Positions 42,273 to 50,581 of a DNA stretch of 64,000 bases are shown piece after piece. Source of the stretch: an uncultured Bacillaceae bacterium. GTDB taxonomy: Bacteria > Bacillota > Bacilli > Bacillales > Bacillaceae_L. Position 1 is the stretch's first letter; each line of letters opens with the position of its first letter. A program made the position numbers and the translations under genes. The notes under the pieces were generated by a model. The model did not search any database, was not told the origin of the DNA, and was given only the letters and a program-made list of their open reading frames with translations. Where the stretch lies: NCBI GenBank assembly GCA_947497585.1, contig CANMHG010000009.1, forward strand, positions 102,524 to 166,523, written 5' to 3'.

Positions 42273-42412
42273 CTCCTCGTGCTTAAAACCTTCTATATTT
42301 CTATGTTTCTATACTCTTTAAAATTACCCCCCATAAGCCCTAATTAAGAAAGACATAATAAAGTTAACTTCGACGTATTTTTAGTAGTAGAACGTTTTAT
42401 AGGAGGTAAGAT

Positions 42413-42910
42413 ATGTCAAATCAGTTGAAGCAATTTTTACTGTCACAGTTTGCTGCTTGTCATGATGAAGAGGGGTGGTTTGTTCCACTACATAAGTCTC
42501 TGGATGGGCTAACAGCAAAAGATGCTTTGTGGAAAGAAGACCAAAACTCCAATTCAATTTGGGGAATTGTCTCTCATCTAACTTTCTGGAATCAGCGGTA
42601 TTTGCATCGATTTTTAGAAAAACCTTTATCTGAAGAAAATATAAATAACAACAAAACCTTTAGTGAGACAGAACATGATGCAATGGAAGTGGAGTGGTTT
42701 TCAGAAGTTGTTAAAACACTAGCTGTCATGTCAGAATGGCGGGAAGCTATAAACCTATGTGATTCTGCAAAATTAATGAGTTCAGTAAGAGAGAGTTCGG
42801 ATGAGCCTTGGCTAAATGCAATTGCACATATTAACATTCACAATGCCTATCATATTGGTCAAATTGTTCAAATAAGAAAGGCACAGGGATCGTGGAATAT
42901 AGATAAATAG
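42413..42910 (+). CDS. DinB-family metal-binding protein
   Basis: A 165-residue four-helix bundle of the DinB/YfiT type. The three metal-ligand histidines fit SHLTFW (about residue 52) and HINIHNAYHIGQI (about 140-152). Related proteins include bacillithiol-S-transferases, but many are uncharacterised. AGGAGG precedes ATG. Monogenic. Confidence 0.82.
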   Translation: MSNQLKQFLLSQFAACHDEEGWFVPLHKSLDGLTAKDALWKEDQNSNSIWGIVSHLTFWNQRYLHRFLEKPLSEENINNNKTFSETEHDAMEVEWFSEVVKTLAVMSEWREAINLCDSAKLMSSVRESSDEPWLNAIAHINIHNAYHIGQIVQIRKAQGSWNIDK

Positions 42911-42994
42911 TGTGATAGTTTACAAATAATTCGGAAAACTAGAAGGTTTTTTAATGGCAAATGATGAATTATTGTAACTAAAGTAACTTAAACT

Positions 42995-43032
42995 GGTTCT
43001 AAGTAACTTTGCATGCAAGTTACTTTTGAACC
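42995..43032. promoter_or_regulatory. Long hairpin before the beta-oxidation operon
   Basis: GGTTC-AAGTAACTT / AAGTTACTT-GAACC with an inner TGCATGCA. No T tract follows, so it is unlikely to be a plain terminator. It lies four bases upstream of the cre site and may be an operator or a leader structure. Confidence 0.5.
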
Positions 43033-43035
43033 ATT

Positions 43036-43050
43036 ATGAAAACGTTTTCT
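43036..43050. promoter_or_regulatory. Consensus cre (CcpA) site
   Basis: ATGAAAACGTTTTCT matches WTGNAANCGNWNNCW at every position and lies 29 bases before the acyl-CoA dehydrogenase start. Carbon catabolite repression of this fatty-acid degradation cluster is the likely result. Confidence 0.75.
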
Positions 43051-43078
43051 AGCTGGACTGCGAAAGGGGAGGAAGACG

Positions 43079-44218
43079 GTGACAGCACGCTATTTACAAG
43101 AGGAACATCATATATTTCGAGATGCCTTTCGAAAATTTTTAGAAAAAGAAGCATATCCCTTCTATAATGAATGGGAAAAACAAGGATTGATTCCACGTGA
43201 ATTTTGGACGAAAATGGGGGACAATGGATTCCTATGTCCATGGGTAGAGGAACAATATGGTGGCTTAGGCGCAGATTTTGGTTACTCAGTTGTAATAAGC
43301 GAGGAACTTGAAAAAGTTGGTTCAAGCACGATCGGAATTACGCTACATAATGATATTGTTGTTCCATATCTACAAATCTATGGAAACGAAGAACAAAAGA
43401 AGAAGTGGCTCCCAAAATGTATTTCGGGTGAATTAATTACAGCAATAGCAATGACAGAACCAGGAGCAGGTTCGGATCTAGCAGGTGTAAAAACGTCAGC
43501 TGTATTAGAGGGAGACCATTACATACTAAATGGCCAAAAAACATTTATAACCAATGGTATTCTTGCTGATTTAATTGTAGTTGTTTGTAAAACAAACCTA
43601 AAAGAAAGACATAAAGGAATTAGTCTTCTCGTTATCGAGAAAGACACTCCTGGATTTTCAAGAGGTAGAAAGCTTGAAAAGGTTGGCCTTCATTCTCAGG
43701 ATACAGCTGAACTAATTTTTGAGGATGCGAAGGTTCCAGCTTCTAATCTATTAGGAGAAGAAGGCAAAGGATTTTACTATCTAATGGAACAACTGCAGCA
43801 GGAACGCCTACTAGTGGCAATATCAGCACAAACTGCTGCTGAAGTTATGCTTAAGCAAACACTTACTTATGTGAAGGAAAGACAAGCTTTTGGTCAAGCA
43901 ATTAGTAAATTCCAAACAGTTCAGTTCAGACTTGCTGAAATGGCAACAGAAGTTGAAATAGGTCGAACATTTCTAGATGAATTAATCGAACAGCATATAG
44001 CAGGCAAGGATGTAGTCACTAAGGTATCAATGGCAAAATATTGGATTACCGATATGGCCAAAAAAGTAGCTAATGAATGCATGCAATTACATGGTGGCTA
44101 TGGATATATGGAAGAATACGAGATTGCAAGACGCTATCGAGATATTCCAGTTTCCGCGATTTATGCAGGAACAAATGAGATCATGAAAACAATTATTGCA
44201 AAAAATATGGGGCTTTAA
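43079..44218 (+). CDS. Acyl-CoA dehydrogenase, long-chain (LCAD) type
   Basis: 379-residue FAD enzyme for the first beta-oxidation step. FAD/substrate motifs are MTEPGAGSDLAG, FITNG and MQLHGGYGYMEEY. At the place where medium- and short-chain enzymes carry the catalytic Glu (YEGT), it reads IYAGTNEIMK. As in LCAD and isovaleryl-CoA enzymes, the base is probably the Glu of QQERLL (about residue 242). That is a family variant, not inactivation. GTG start with GGGGAGG upstream; first gene after the cre site. Confidence 0.9.
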   Translation: MTARYLQEEHHIFRDAFRKFLEKEAYPFYNEWEKQGLIPREFWTKMGDNGFLCPWVEEQYGGLGADFGYSVVISEELEKVGSSTIGITLHNDIVVPYLQIYGNEEQKKKWLPKCISGELITAIAMTEPGAGSDLAGVKTSAVLEGDHYILNGQKTFITNGILADLIVVVCKTNLKERHKGISLLVIEKDTPGFSRGRKLEKVGLHSQDTAELIFEDAKVPASNLLGEEGKGFYYLMEQLQQERLLVAISAQTAAEVMLKQTLTYVKERQAFGQAISKFQTVQFRLAEMATEVEIGRTFLDELIEQHIAGKDVVTKVSMAKYWITDMAKKVANECMQLHGGYGYMEEYEIARRYRDIPVSAIYAGTNEIMKTIIAKNMGL

Positions 44219-44279
44219 CTCCCTTTGGGAGATTCAATTGTTAAAATCACAAAAAATAGTATTTGGGAGATGATCTATT

Positions 44280-45899
44280 ATGATGAATGTACCTTTATTA
44301 GTGCCAACAATGCTAGAGCGTGCAGAAAAGTTTTTCCCGAAAAAACAAGTGATTTCAAGAACTGCTGAAGGAAAGAAAAACCATACGTATAAAGAAATTG
44401 GGGAGAGAACAAGACGATTAGCCAGTGCCCTAGAAAAATTAGGTGTGAAAAAGGGCGAACGAGTTGGAACGATTGCTTGGAATCATCATCGCCACCTTGA
44501 AAGCTATTTTGCGATTCCTGGGATAGGGGCTGTATTACATACAATTAATATTCGATTAGCCCCAAACCATATTTCATATATTGTCAATCATGCTGAGGAT
44601 CAGGTGCTACTTATCGATGAAGATCTACTACCATTAGTAGAAAGTGTAAAGGATGAGCTATCAACGGTGAAAGCCTTCGTTATCATGACTGAGAAGGATA
44701 GCCTTCCTGAAACAAAGCTTGAGCCTGTCTATCATTATGAAGAACTATTAAATGAAGGGAACCCTGGCTACCAATTTATAACAGACATTGATGAAAATGA
44801 ACCTGCAGGTATGTGCTATACATCGGCAACCACTGGCAATCCTAAGGGAGTAGTATACTCTCACCGCGGTATTGTTCTACACAGTATGGCATTAGGCCTT
44901 GCTGATTGTTCAGGGTTATCTGAAAATGATATTTCCATGCCGGTTGTTCCAATGTTCCATGTAAATGCATGGGGGATGCCTTTTGCTGCAACATGGTTTG
45001 GTACAACGCAGGTAATGCCTGGCCCATATTTCACTCCTAAAATTATTGCGGAGTTAATTGAATCAGAAAAGGTAACGATATCTGCTGGAGTTCCAACAAT
45101 CTGGCTAGGCTTATTAAATGAATTAGAACAAGGAAACTATGATACTAGTAGTATTACACGTATTTTATGTGGAGGTTCAGCAGCTCCAAAAGGAATGATT
45201 AAAGCCTTTGAAACAAAATACAAAATTCCGTTCGTTCATGCGTATGGAATGACAGAAACGAGTCCACTTGTAGTGCTGTCAAGATTAAAGAGTTATCAAC
45301 AAAACTTATCAGATGAAGAAAGATTAGATATACGCTCTAAGCAAGGATCCTTAGTACCAGGGGTTGAAATGAAGGTCATTGGTAAAGATGGCGACGTTGC
45401 TTGGGATGGGCAGGAAATGGGTGAGTTGTTGCTTCGAGGACCATGGATTGCAAGTGAATATTATAAGGACGAACGTACAACGGATGCTTTTAGAGATGGA
45501 TGGTTGCATACGGGGGATGTTGTAACAGTTGATGAAGAGGGCATTATAAAAATCGTTGACCGAACAAAAGATTTAGTGAAAAGTGGTGGTGAATGGATTT
45601 CCTCTGTAGATTTAGAAAATGCGTTAATGGCCCATGAAGCTATTTTTGAGGCTGCGGTCATAGCTGTTCCACATGAACAATGGCAGGAGCGCCCAATTGC
45701 TTGCGTAGTTCTTAAAGACGCTTATAAAGACAAGGTAACGAAAGAAGAAATTTATGAATTCCTAAAACCACAATTTGCGAAATGGTGGTTACCAGACGAT
45801 ATCCTTTTCTTAGATACGATACCGAAAACATCAGTAGGGAAGTTCTTAAAAAGAGCTCTTCGTGACCAGCTCAAGGAGCATTTAACAACACAAGCATAA
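44280..45899 (+). CDS. Fatty acyl-CoA synthetase
   Basis: 539-residue AMP-forming ligase that activates fatty acids to acyl-CoA. P-loop YTSATTGNPKGVVYSH, the A5-like YGMTETSPL, the adenylate site LHTGDVVTVDEEG and the C-terminal lysine region TSVGKFLKRALR. It probably feeds the acyl-CoA dehydrogenase encoded 61 bases upstream. Chain-length preference cannot be read from sequence. Terminator follows. Confidence 0.92.
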   Translation: MMNVPLLVPTMLERAEKFFPKKQVISRTAEGKKNHTYKEIGERTRRLASALEKLGVKKGERVGTIAWNHHRHLESYFAIPGIGAVLHTINIRLAPNHISYIVNHAEDQVLLIDEDLLPLVESVKDELSTVKAFVIMTEKDSLPETKLEPVYHYEELLNEGNPGYQFITDIDENEPAGMCYTSATTGNPKGVVYSHRGIVLHSMALGLADCSGLSENDISMPVVPMFHVNAWGMPFAATWFGTTQVMPGPYFTPKIIAELIESEKVTISAGVPTIWLGLLNELEQGNYDTSSITRILCGGSAAPKGMIKAFETKYKIPFVHAYGMTETSPLVVLSRLKSYQQNLSDEERLDIRSKQGSLVPGVEMKVIGKDGDVAWDGQEMGELLLRGPWIASEYYKDERTTDAFRDGWLHTGDVVTVDEEGIIKIVDRTKDLVKSGGEWISSVDLENALMAHEAIFEAAVIAVPHEQWQERPIACVVLKDAYKDKVTKEEIYEFLKPQFAKWWLPDDILFLDTIPKTSVGKFLKRALRDQLKEHLTTQA

Positions 45900-45907
45900 A
45901 CTACTAA

Positions 45908-45954
45908 TCCTCAGTGAAACCTGACTTTAGGGATCACTGAGGTTTGCGTTTTTT
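45908..45954 (+). terminator. Terminator after the acyl-CoA synthetase gene
   Basis: CCTCAGTGA / TCACTGAGG stem with a 16-base loop and TTTGCGTTTTTT. Confidence 0.7.
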
Positions 45955-45984
45955 AGTAAGATTCTATTAATCTTGCCCTGTAAT

Positions 45985-46078
45985 TTTCGCTGTAGACACT
46001 CGCTTTTGGTGCGGTCAGTAAGACTGGTTGCTGATCCGGACAGGTTGAGCAGTAGGGGGAGGAAAACGAGTCCGAATC
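45985..46078. repeat. Single R4-type unit with a decayed R1 fragment
   Basis: GATCCGGACAGGTTGAG ... ACGAGTCCGAATCC (about 46033-46078) is one R4-like unit with a different interior. The bases before it (GCTGTAGACACTCGCTTTTG) look like a worn R1 end. Confidence 0.6.
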
Positions 46079-46132
46079 CTTTGTTTTACATAGCTTTACA
46101 CAAGAGATCTTCTAAATAAGGGAGCAATTTAT

Positions 46133-46984
46133 ATGATAAAAAAAGTCGCAGTAATTGGTGCTGGGTTAATGGGGAATGGTATTGCACAATCAATGGCAAC
46201 CGGTGGTAGGGAGGTTATTTTATACGATATCTCACAAGAAGTGCTAGACCGAGGTATGAGCACGATTCAAAAAAGTCTAGCACGTTTTGTGAAATCAGGA
46301 CACCTATCAGAAGAGGTATCAAAACTTGCCTCAAACAACATCAATACTACTTTGGATTTATCTAGTGCTGTTACAGATGCAGATTTAGTTATAGAGGCAG
46401 TTCCAGAAAAACTAGAGTTGAAGAAAAAGATTTTCAAAGAGATAGATGAATATGCGAAGAGTGAAGCGATTTTAGCAACAAATACGTCTGAACTTAGCGT
46501 AACCGCCATTGCTTCAGCAACGAATAGAGCTGATAAAGTCATTGGGATGCATTGGTTTAACCCAGCCCCAGTAATGAAACTTATCGAAATAGTAAGAGGA
46601 ATTGACACATCAGAAGAGACAATACATGCAATCGTACAAGTTTCTGAAGAAATCGGAAAAGAGACAGTGGTTGTGAAGGATATGCAAGGCTTTGTAACAA
46701 CAAGGGCACTGGCTGCTCACCTTCTTGAATGTATGAGGATGTATGAGGAAGGGATAGCAAGTGCCCCGGATATCGATAAGGCGGTCCGCTTAGGTTTGAA
46801 TTATCCTATGGGACCATTGGAATTAGCAGACTATGTAGGCTTAGATACCATGCTGTTTGCTTCAGAGGGATTAGTTGAAGCCTATGGTGATCGCTTTCTT
46901 CCTCCACAAACGTTAAGGAAGCTAGTCGAAGCCGGTCATTATGGTCGAAAAACAGGTAAAGGATTTTATAACTATAACAAATAA
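46133..46984 (+). CDS. 3-hydroxyacyl-CoA (3-hydroxybutyryl-CoA) dehydrogenase
   Basis: 283-residue NAD enzyme. Rossmann motif VAVIGAGLMGNGIAQSMA, catalytic His region GMHWFNPAPVMKLIEIVRG, and C-terminal helical domain with DYVGLDTM and GRKTGKGFYNY. Length fits stand-alone short-chain dehydrogenases (Hbd/MmgB type). It supplies the third beta-oxidation step and sits 13 bases before the thiolase gene. GGGAG precedes ATG. Confidence 0.93.
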   Translation: MIKKVAVIGAGLMGNGIAQSMATGGREVILYDISQEVLDRGMSTIQKSLARFVKSGHLSEEVSKLASNNINTTLDLSSAVTDADLVIEAVPEKLELKKKIFKEIDEYAKSEAILATNTSELSVTAIASATNRADKVIGMHWFNPAPVMKLIEIVRGIDTSEETIHAIVQVSEEIGKETVVVKDMQGFVTTRALAAHLLECMRMYEEGIASAPDIDKAVRLGLNYPMGPLELADYVGLDTMLFASEGLVEAYGDRFLPPQTLRKLVEAGHYGRKTGKGFYNYNK

Positions 46985-46997
46985 GGGAGATATTCAT

Positions 46998-48149
46998 ATG
47001 AATCGAGAAGTCGTAATAGTCGAAGCAGTTCGAAGCCCAGTTGGGAGGAAAAATGGAGTATTCCGAGAGGTACATCCAGTTCATTTGGCCTCTATGGTGT
47101 TGAATGAACTAATCAATAGAGCAGGAATAGAAAAAGGACTAGTAGAGGATATTGTAATGGGGTGTGTAACACCGTTAGCTGAACAAGGATTTAATATCGG
47201 AAGATTAGCTTCACTTGAAGCAGGTTTTCCAGTAGAGGTACCTGCAGTTCAGATTAATCGAATGTGCGGATCAGGTCAGCAAGCAATTCATTTTGCTAGT
47301 CAAGAAATTAGGTCAGGCGATATGGATATTACGATTGCAGCAGGTGTTGAAAGTATGACAAAGGTTCCCCTCCTAAGTGATGGCAACGAACGAACCATTC
47401 CTGAATCATTATCTGCAAAATATCCCTTTGTACATCAAGGAGTATCAGCCGAGTTAATCTCTGAAAAATATGGACTGACTCGTAAAGACCTTGATGAGTA
47501 TGCATTTGAAAGTCACCGAAGAGCCATTTCTGCACAGGAACAAGGAATCTTTGACCGTGAGATTGTCCCGATTGAGGGAATAGATAAAGAAGGTAATCGC
47601 TTTTTAGTTAAAAAGGACGAGGGACCAAGAGCAAATACTTCTGTTGAAGTGTTGTCAGGGTTAAAATCTGTCTTTAGACCCGATGGATTAATTACAGCGG
47701 GGAATGCAAGTCAAATGAGTGATGGTGCTGCAGCCGTTTTATTGATGGAAGGGGAAAAAGCTCGAGAGCTTGGATTGAAACCACGAGCACGAATTATCAA
47801 CCGTGTAGTCGTTGGCTCAGATCCAACCCTGATGTTAGATGGTGTAATACCTGCAACGAGAAAAGTTCTTGCTAAATCAGGACTATCAATAGAAGATATC
47901 GATTTATTTGAAATAAATGAGGCCTTTGCTCCAGTTGTGTTAGCGTGGCAAAAGGAGCTACATATTGATTTATCAAAAGTAAATGTAAACGGAGGAGCTA
48001 TTTCACTAGGCCATCCTCTTGGAGCAACTGGAACAAAGCTTATGACCACACTACTCCATGAACTTGAACGACGAAATGGCCGATATGGTCTGCTAACCAT
48101 TTGTATTGGACATGGAATGTCTACCGCTACGATTATCGAGCGTTTATAG
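46998..48149 (+). CDS. Acetyl-CoA acyltransferase (thiolase)
   Basis: 383-residue thiolase. Nucleophile Cys in INRMCGSGQQAIHFA (about residue 90), NEAFAPV, GGAISLGHPLGATG and the second catalytic Cys in CIGHGMS. ATG 46998 with AAGGGAG nine bases upstream is preferred over an earlier in-frame TTG inside the dehydrogenase gene. Final step of beta-oxidation. Confidence 0.93.
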   Translation: MNREVVIVEAVRSPVGRKNGVFREVHPVHLASMVLNELINRAGIEKGLVEDIVMGCVTPLAEQGFNIGRLASLEAGFPVEVPAVQINRMCGSGQQAIHFASQEIRSGDMDITIAAGVESMTKVPLLSDGNERTIPESLSAKYPFVHQGVSAELISEKYGLTRKDLDEYAFESHRRAISAQEQGIFDREIVPIEGIDKEGNRFLVKKDEGPRANTSVEVLSGLKSVFRPDGLITAGNASQMSDGAAAVLLMEGEKARELGLKPRARIINRVVVGSDPTLMLDGVIPATRKVLAKSGLSIEDIDLFEINEAFAPVVLAWQKELHIDLSKVNVNGGAISLGHPLGATGTKLMTTLLHELERRNGRYGLLTICIGHGMSTATIIERL

Positions 48150-48189
48150 AACGGGCATCCTCCACAGTTCGATATTATTCAGAAAATTA

Positions 48190-48226
48190 TTTCTATTATC
48201 CTAATATAATTGTATAATAATAGAAA
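48190..48226. promoter_or_regulatory. Inverted repeat over a likely promoter for yhaR
   Basis: TTTCTATTAT (48190-48199) and ATAATAGAAA (48217-48226) form a perfect 10-bp dyad with 17 bases between. A TATAAT at 48213-48218 overlaps the right arm, so a repressor bound here could block the promoter. Confidence 0.4.
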
Positions 48227-48249
48227 GAATGTAGTAAGGGGGAAAATAC

Positions 48250-49035
48250 ATGACAACACAAATAGCACCTGTACAGCTAACGATTGATGGAAGAGTAGCT
48301 ACACTTACATTAAATCGACCTGAGGTTTTGAATGCAATGGATGTACCAATGCTTCGTGAAATTGTGGAAAGACTTAAGGAAGTAGAAAGCAATGATGCAG
48401 TTGATGTATTAGTATTAACCGGCTCTGGGCGAGGCTTTTCAGCAGGCGGGGATATTAAATCGATGCTCAGTTCTACTGATGAGTCAGCATTTTTACCGGT
48501 AATGGAAACGATTAGCGAAATGATGATTACGCTTTATTCGCTTCCTAAACTGGTAATCAGTGCAATCCATGGTCCTGCTGCAGGATTAGGACTAAGCTTT
48601 GCACTAGCGGCAGACTACATTATTGCGGAAAAACAATCAAAACTTGCGATGAACTTTATCGGAATTGGACTCATTCCTGACGGAGGCGGTCACTTCTTTT
48701 TAGAGCGAAGAATAGGCGAGACAAAAACAAAACAAGTTATCTGGGAAGGAAAAACCATGGGAGCAGAGGAAGCATTCTCACTTGGTTTAGTTGACCAACT
48801 CGTAGACGTAGAGCTACAAAAAGCAGTTTCAGAGAAAATAAATGAATGGTTACATAAGCCTGTCAAAGCAATGGTAAAAACAAAAGCTATCCTAGCAGAT
48901 ACTAATAAGCAAAAGCTACTTAATGTACTAGAACTTGAAAAGTATGGTCAACAAGAAATGAGAAGCACAAAAGATCACCGAGAAGGAGTTCAAGCCTTCT
49001 TAGAAAAAAGAAGACCAAACTTTACCGGAAAATAA
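48250..49035 (+). CDS. yhaR: Enoyl-CoA hydratase/isomerase family protein YhaR
   Basis: 261-residue crotonase fold. Oxyanion-hole segments are FSAGGDIKSM and HGPAAGLGLSFALAADY. The first Glu of classical hydratases is missing (GLGLSF instead of GLGCEL), and the second site reads IGLIPDGGGHFFL with Asp. That pattern resembles PaaG-type isomerases rather than crotonase proper. Position next to the yhaQP genes matches B. subtilis yhaR. Whether it serves beta-oxidation or phenylacetate-like substrates is open. Confidence 0.87.
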   Translation: MTTQIAPVQLTIDGRVATLTLNRPEVLNAMDVPMLREIVERLKEVESNDAVDVLVLTGSGRGFSAGGDIKSMLSSTDESAFLPVMETISEMMITLYSLPKLVISAIHGPAAGLGLSFALAADYIIAEKQSKLAMNFIGIGLIPDGGGHFFLERRIGETKTKQVIWEGKTMGAEEAFSLGLVDQLVDVELQKAVSEKINEWLHKPVKAMVKTKAILADTNKQKLLNVLELEKYGQQEMRSTKDHREGVQAFLEKRRPNFTGK

Positions 49036-49037
49036 AT

Positions 49038-49073
49038 AAAGAACTAGGTTGTGATGTCACAACCTAGTTCTTT
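49038..49073. terminator. Terminator after yhaR
   Basis: Perfect palindrome AAAGAACTAGGTTGTGA / TCACAACCTAGTTCTTT with a two-base loop. Confidence 0.82.
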
Positions 49074-49104
49074 ACGTTGAGTCCGTTAATTATCCAAGAA
49101 CCAC

Positions 49105-49290
49105 CTAACGATGGAACAAAATCAGCTTTCCAGCAGAAGAAGTACAACGATGTGTTGTATCAAGATAATTTTTCTCCGCTAACATTTTCTCTCCAACTTC
49201 CTTCGCTTCCTTCTCAGTCGCAGCCTCAAAAGACTCATCCAATAACGTCTCACCGCTCTTATCAAATACCGTTAACTTATAAATTCCCAT
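49105..49290 (-). CDS. yhzD: YhzD-like small protein
   Basis: 61 residues: YKLTVFDKSGETLLDESFEA, then a helical AATEKEAKEVGEKMLAEKN and a Cys-containing end THRCTSSAGKLILFHR. Size, ends and location between yhaR and yhaQ match B. subtilis yhzD. AGGAG lies 11 bases before ATG. Function unknown. Confidence 0.85.
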   Translation of the reverse strand: MGIYKLTVFDKSGETLLDESFEAATEKEAKEVGEKMLAEKNYLDTTHRCTSSAGKLILFHR

Positions 49291-49408
49291 AATCCACTTT
49301 CTCCTTTATAAAATTCTGATAGTTATTACTATTCTTACATACTTTTAAAATTCCTGCAAACTCATAATTAGTAAATTTTATTGCTTTTAAAAGATTAATA
49401 TTTTACAA

Positions 49409-49558
49409 CAAGAGTGGATTGGAGCGGAAGACACTTGACTCCTGCGGGAAGTAGAGGAAAGGTCGAGACCCCGCAGACGGAACGTCGAGGAGGCTTGACT
49501 TCCTCCCCGCGGAAAGCAAGTGTCTGCAGCGTAAAGGAACGGTCTAAATTCAAAGTGT
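49409..49558. repeat. Intergenic repeat family R1, copy 3 (short form)
   Basis: GGAGCGGAAGACACTTGACT to GCAAGTGTCTGCAGCG, with AGAGGAAAGGTCGAGACCCC and GTCGAGGAGGCTTGACTTCC inside. Outer arms ACACTTG / CAAGTGT are complementary. Opposite orientation to copies 1 and 2. Nothing else is recognised in the gap before yhaQ. Confidence 0.8.
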
Positions 49559-49681
49559 AATTAATAAAAAACCTACCACCCATTTTCCAAAATATGATAT
49601 TTTTAGAAAGTTATGAAGAAATTATGAAACTATAATGTAGTTCTATCGTATTAGTAGTTGGATGCAAAAGGAGGAATAGAG

Positions 49682-50581
49682 ATGGCATTAACTTTACAAA
49701 ATGTAACAAAACGTTTTGGAAGCTTTACAGCAGTAGATAACTTATCAATTGAAATACCCGAAAAAGAAATGTTTGGCTTTTTAGGAGCAAATGGTGCAGG
49801 TAAAACAACAACCTTTCGTATGATTCTAGGTTTATTAGATTCCACCGAGGGGAAAATCTCCTGGGATGGTAAACCTATTAATTACGATACAAGCCATATT
49901 GTAGGCTACTTACCTGAAGAAAGAGGACTTTATCCAAAAATGAAGGTCCAAGATCAATTAATCTATCTTGGCAGATTAAGAGGAATGCAAAAGCAAGACA
50001 TCCTAAAACAACTAGATTATTGGCTTGAAAGATTTAAGGTTCCTGAGTATTTAAACAAAAAGGTAGAAGAATTATCTAAGGGGAATCAACAAAAGATTCA
50101 ATTTATTGCCTCTGTTCTTCATAAGCCAAGACTACTAATTTTAGATGAACCGTTTAGTGGATTAGACCCCGTGAATGTTGAACTTTTAAAAGAAGCCGTA
50201 TTGGATTTAAAAAATCAAGGAACATCCATTGTTTTCTCAAGTCATCGTATGGAGCATGTAGAGGAGTTATGTGAACACCTTTGCATTATGCACCGTGGAA
50301 AACCAATTGTTCATGGAGCATTGAAGGATATTAAACGATCATTTGGGAAGAAAAATGTAAGTGTTCATGCGGAGTTTGACTTATCTCATTTAGAAAATGT
50401 ACCGGGAGTTGTTAAATTCAAGCAAACTGGTGAAGGTGTACATTTACAGGTTGAAAACGAGTCTGTCTCCCAAAGGATTTTTGAGGAGATTTCTGGTAAA
50501 GGATTCGTAAGAAAGTTCTCACTAGAGGAGCCTTCATTAAATGATATCTTTATTGAAAAGGTAGGTGCTTCTTATGAATAA
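49682..50581 (+). CDS. yhaQ: NatA-like ABC transporter ATPase YhaQ
   Basis: 299-residue ATPase. Walker A GANGAGKTT, signature LSKGNQQKIQFIA, Walker B LLILDEPFSGLDP, and a C-terminal extension (about 220-299) common in NatA/drug-exporter ATPases. ATG 49682 with AAAGGAGG upstream. The frame of yhaP begins inside its end, so both subunits are made together. Substrate unproven; NatAB exports Na+. Confidence 0.92.
   Translation: MALTLQNVTKRFGSFTAVDNLSIEIPEKEMFGFLGANGAGKTTTFRMILGLLDSTEGKISWDGKPINYDTSHIVGYLPEERGLYPKMKVQDQLIYLGRLRGMQKQDILKQLDYWLERFKVPEYLNKKVEELSKGNQQKIQFIASVLHKPRLLILDEPFSGLDPVNVELLKEAVLDLKNQGTSIVFSSHRMEHVEELCEHLCIMHRGKPIVHGALKDIKRSFGKKNVSVHAEFDLSHLENVPGVVKFKQTGEGVHLQVENESVSQRIFEEISGKGFVRKFSLEEPSLNDIFIEKVGASYE

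Noticed and set aside
43079..44218. Inactivated acyl-CoA dehydrogenase
   Set aside because: The Glu at the usual YEGT place is Ala, but LCAD and isovaleryl-CoA type enzymes use a Glu in the QERLL helix, which is present.
44219..49037. FadR-type operators in the beta-oxidation cluster
   Set aside because: I looked for TGAATGA...TCATTCA palindromes in front of these genes and saw none; only the cre site and other dyads are supported.
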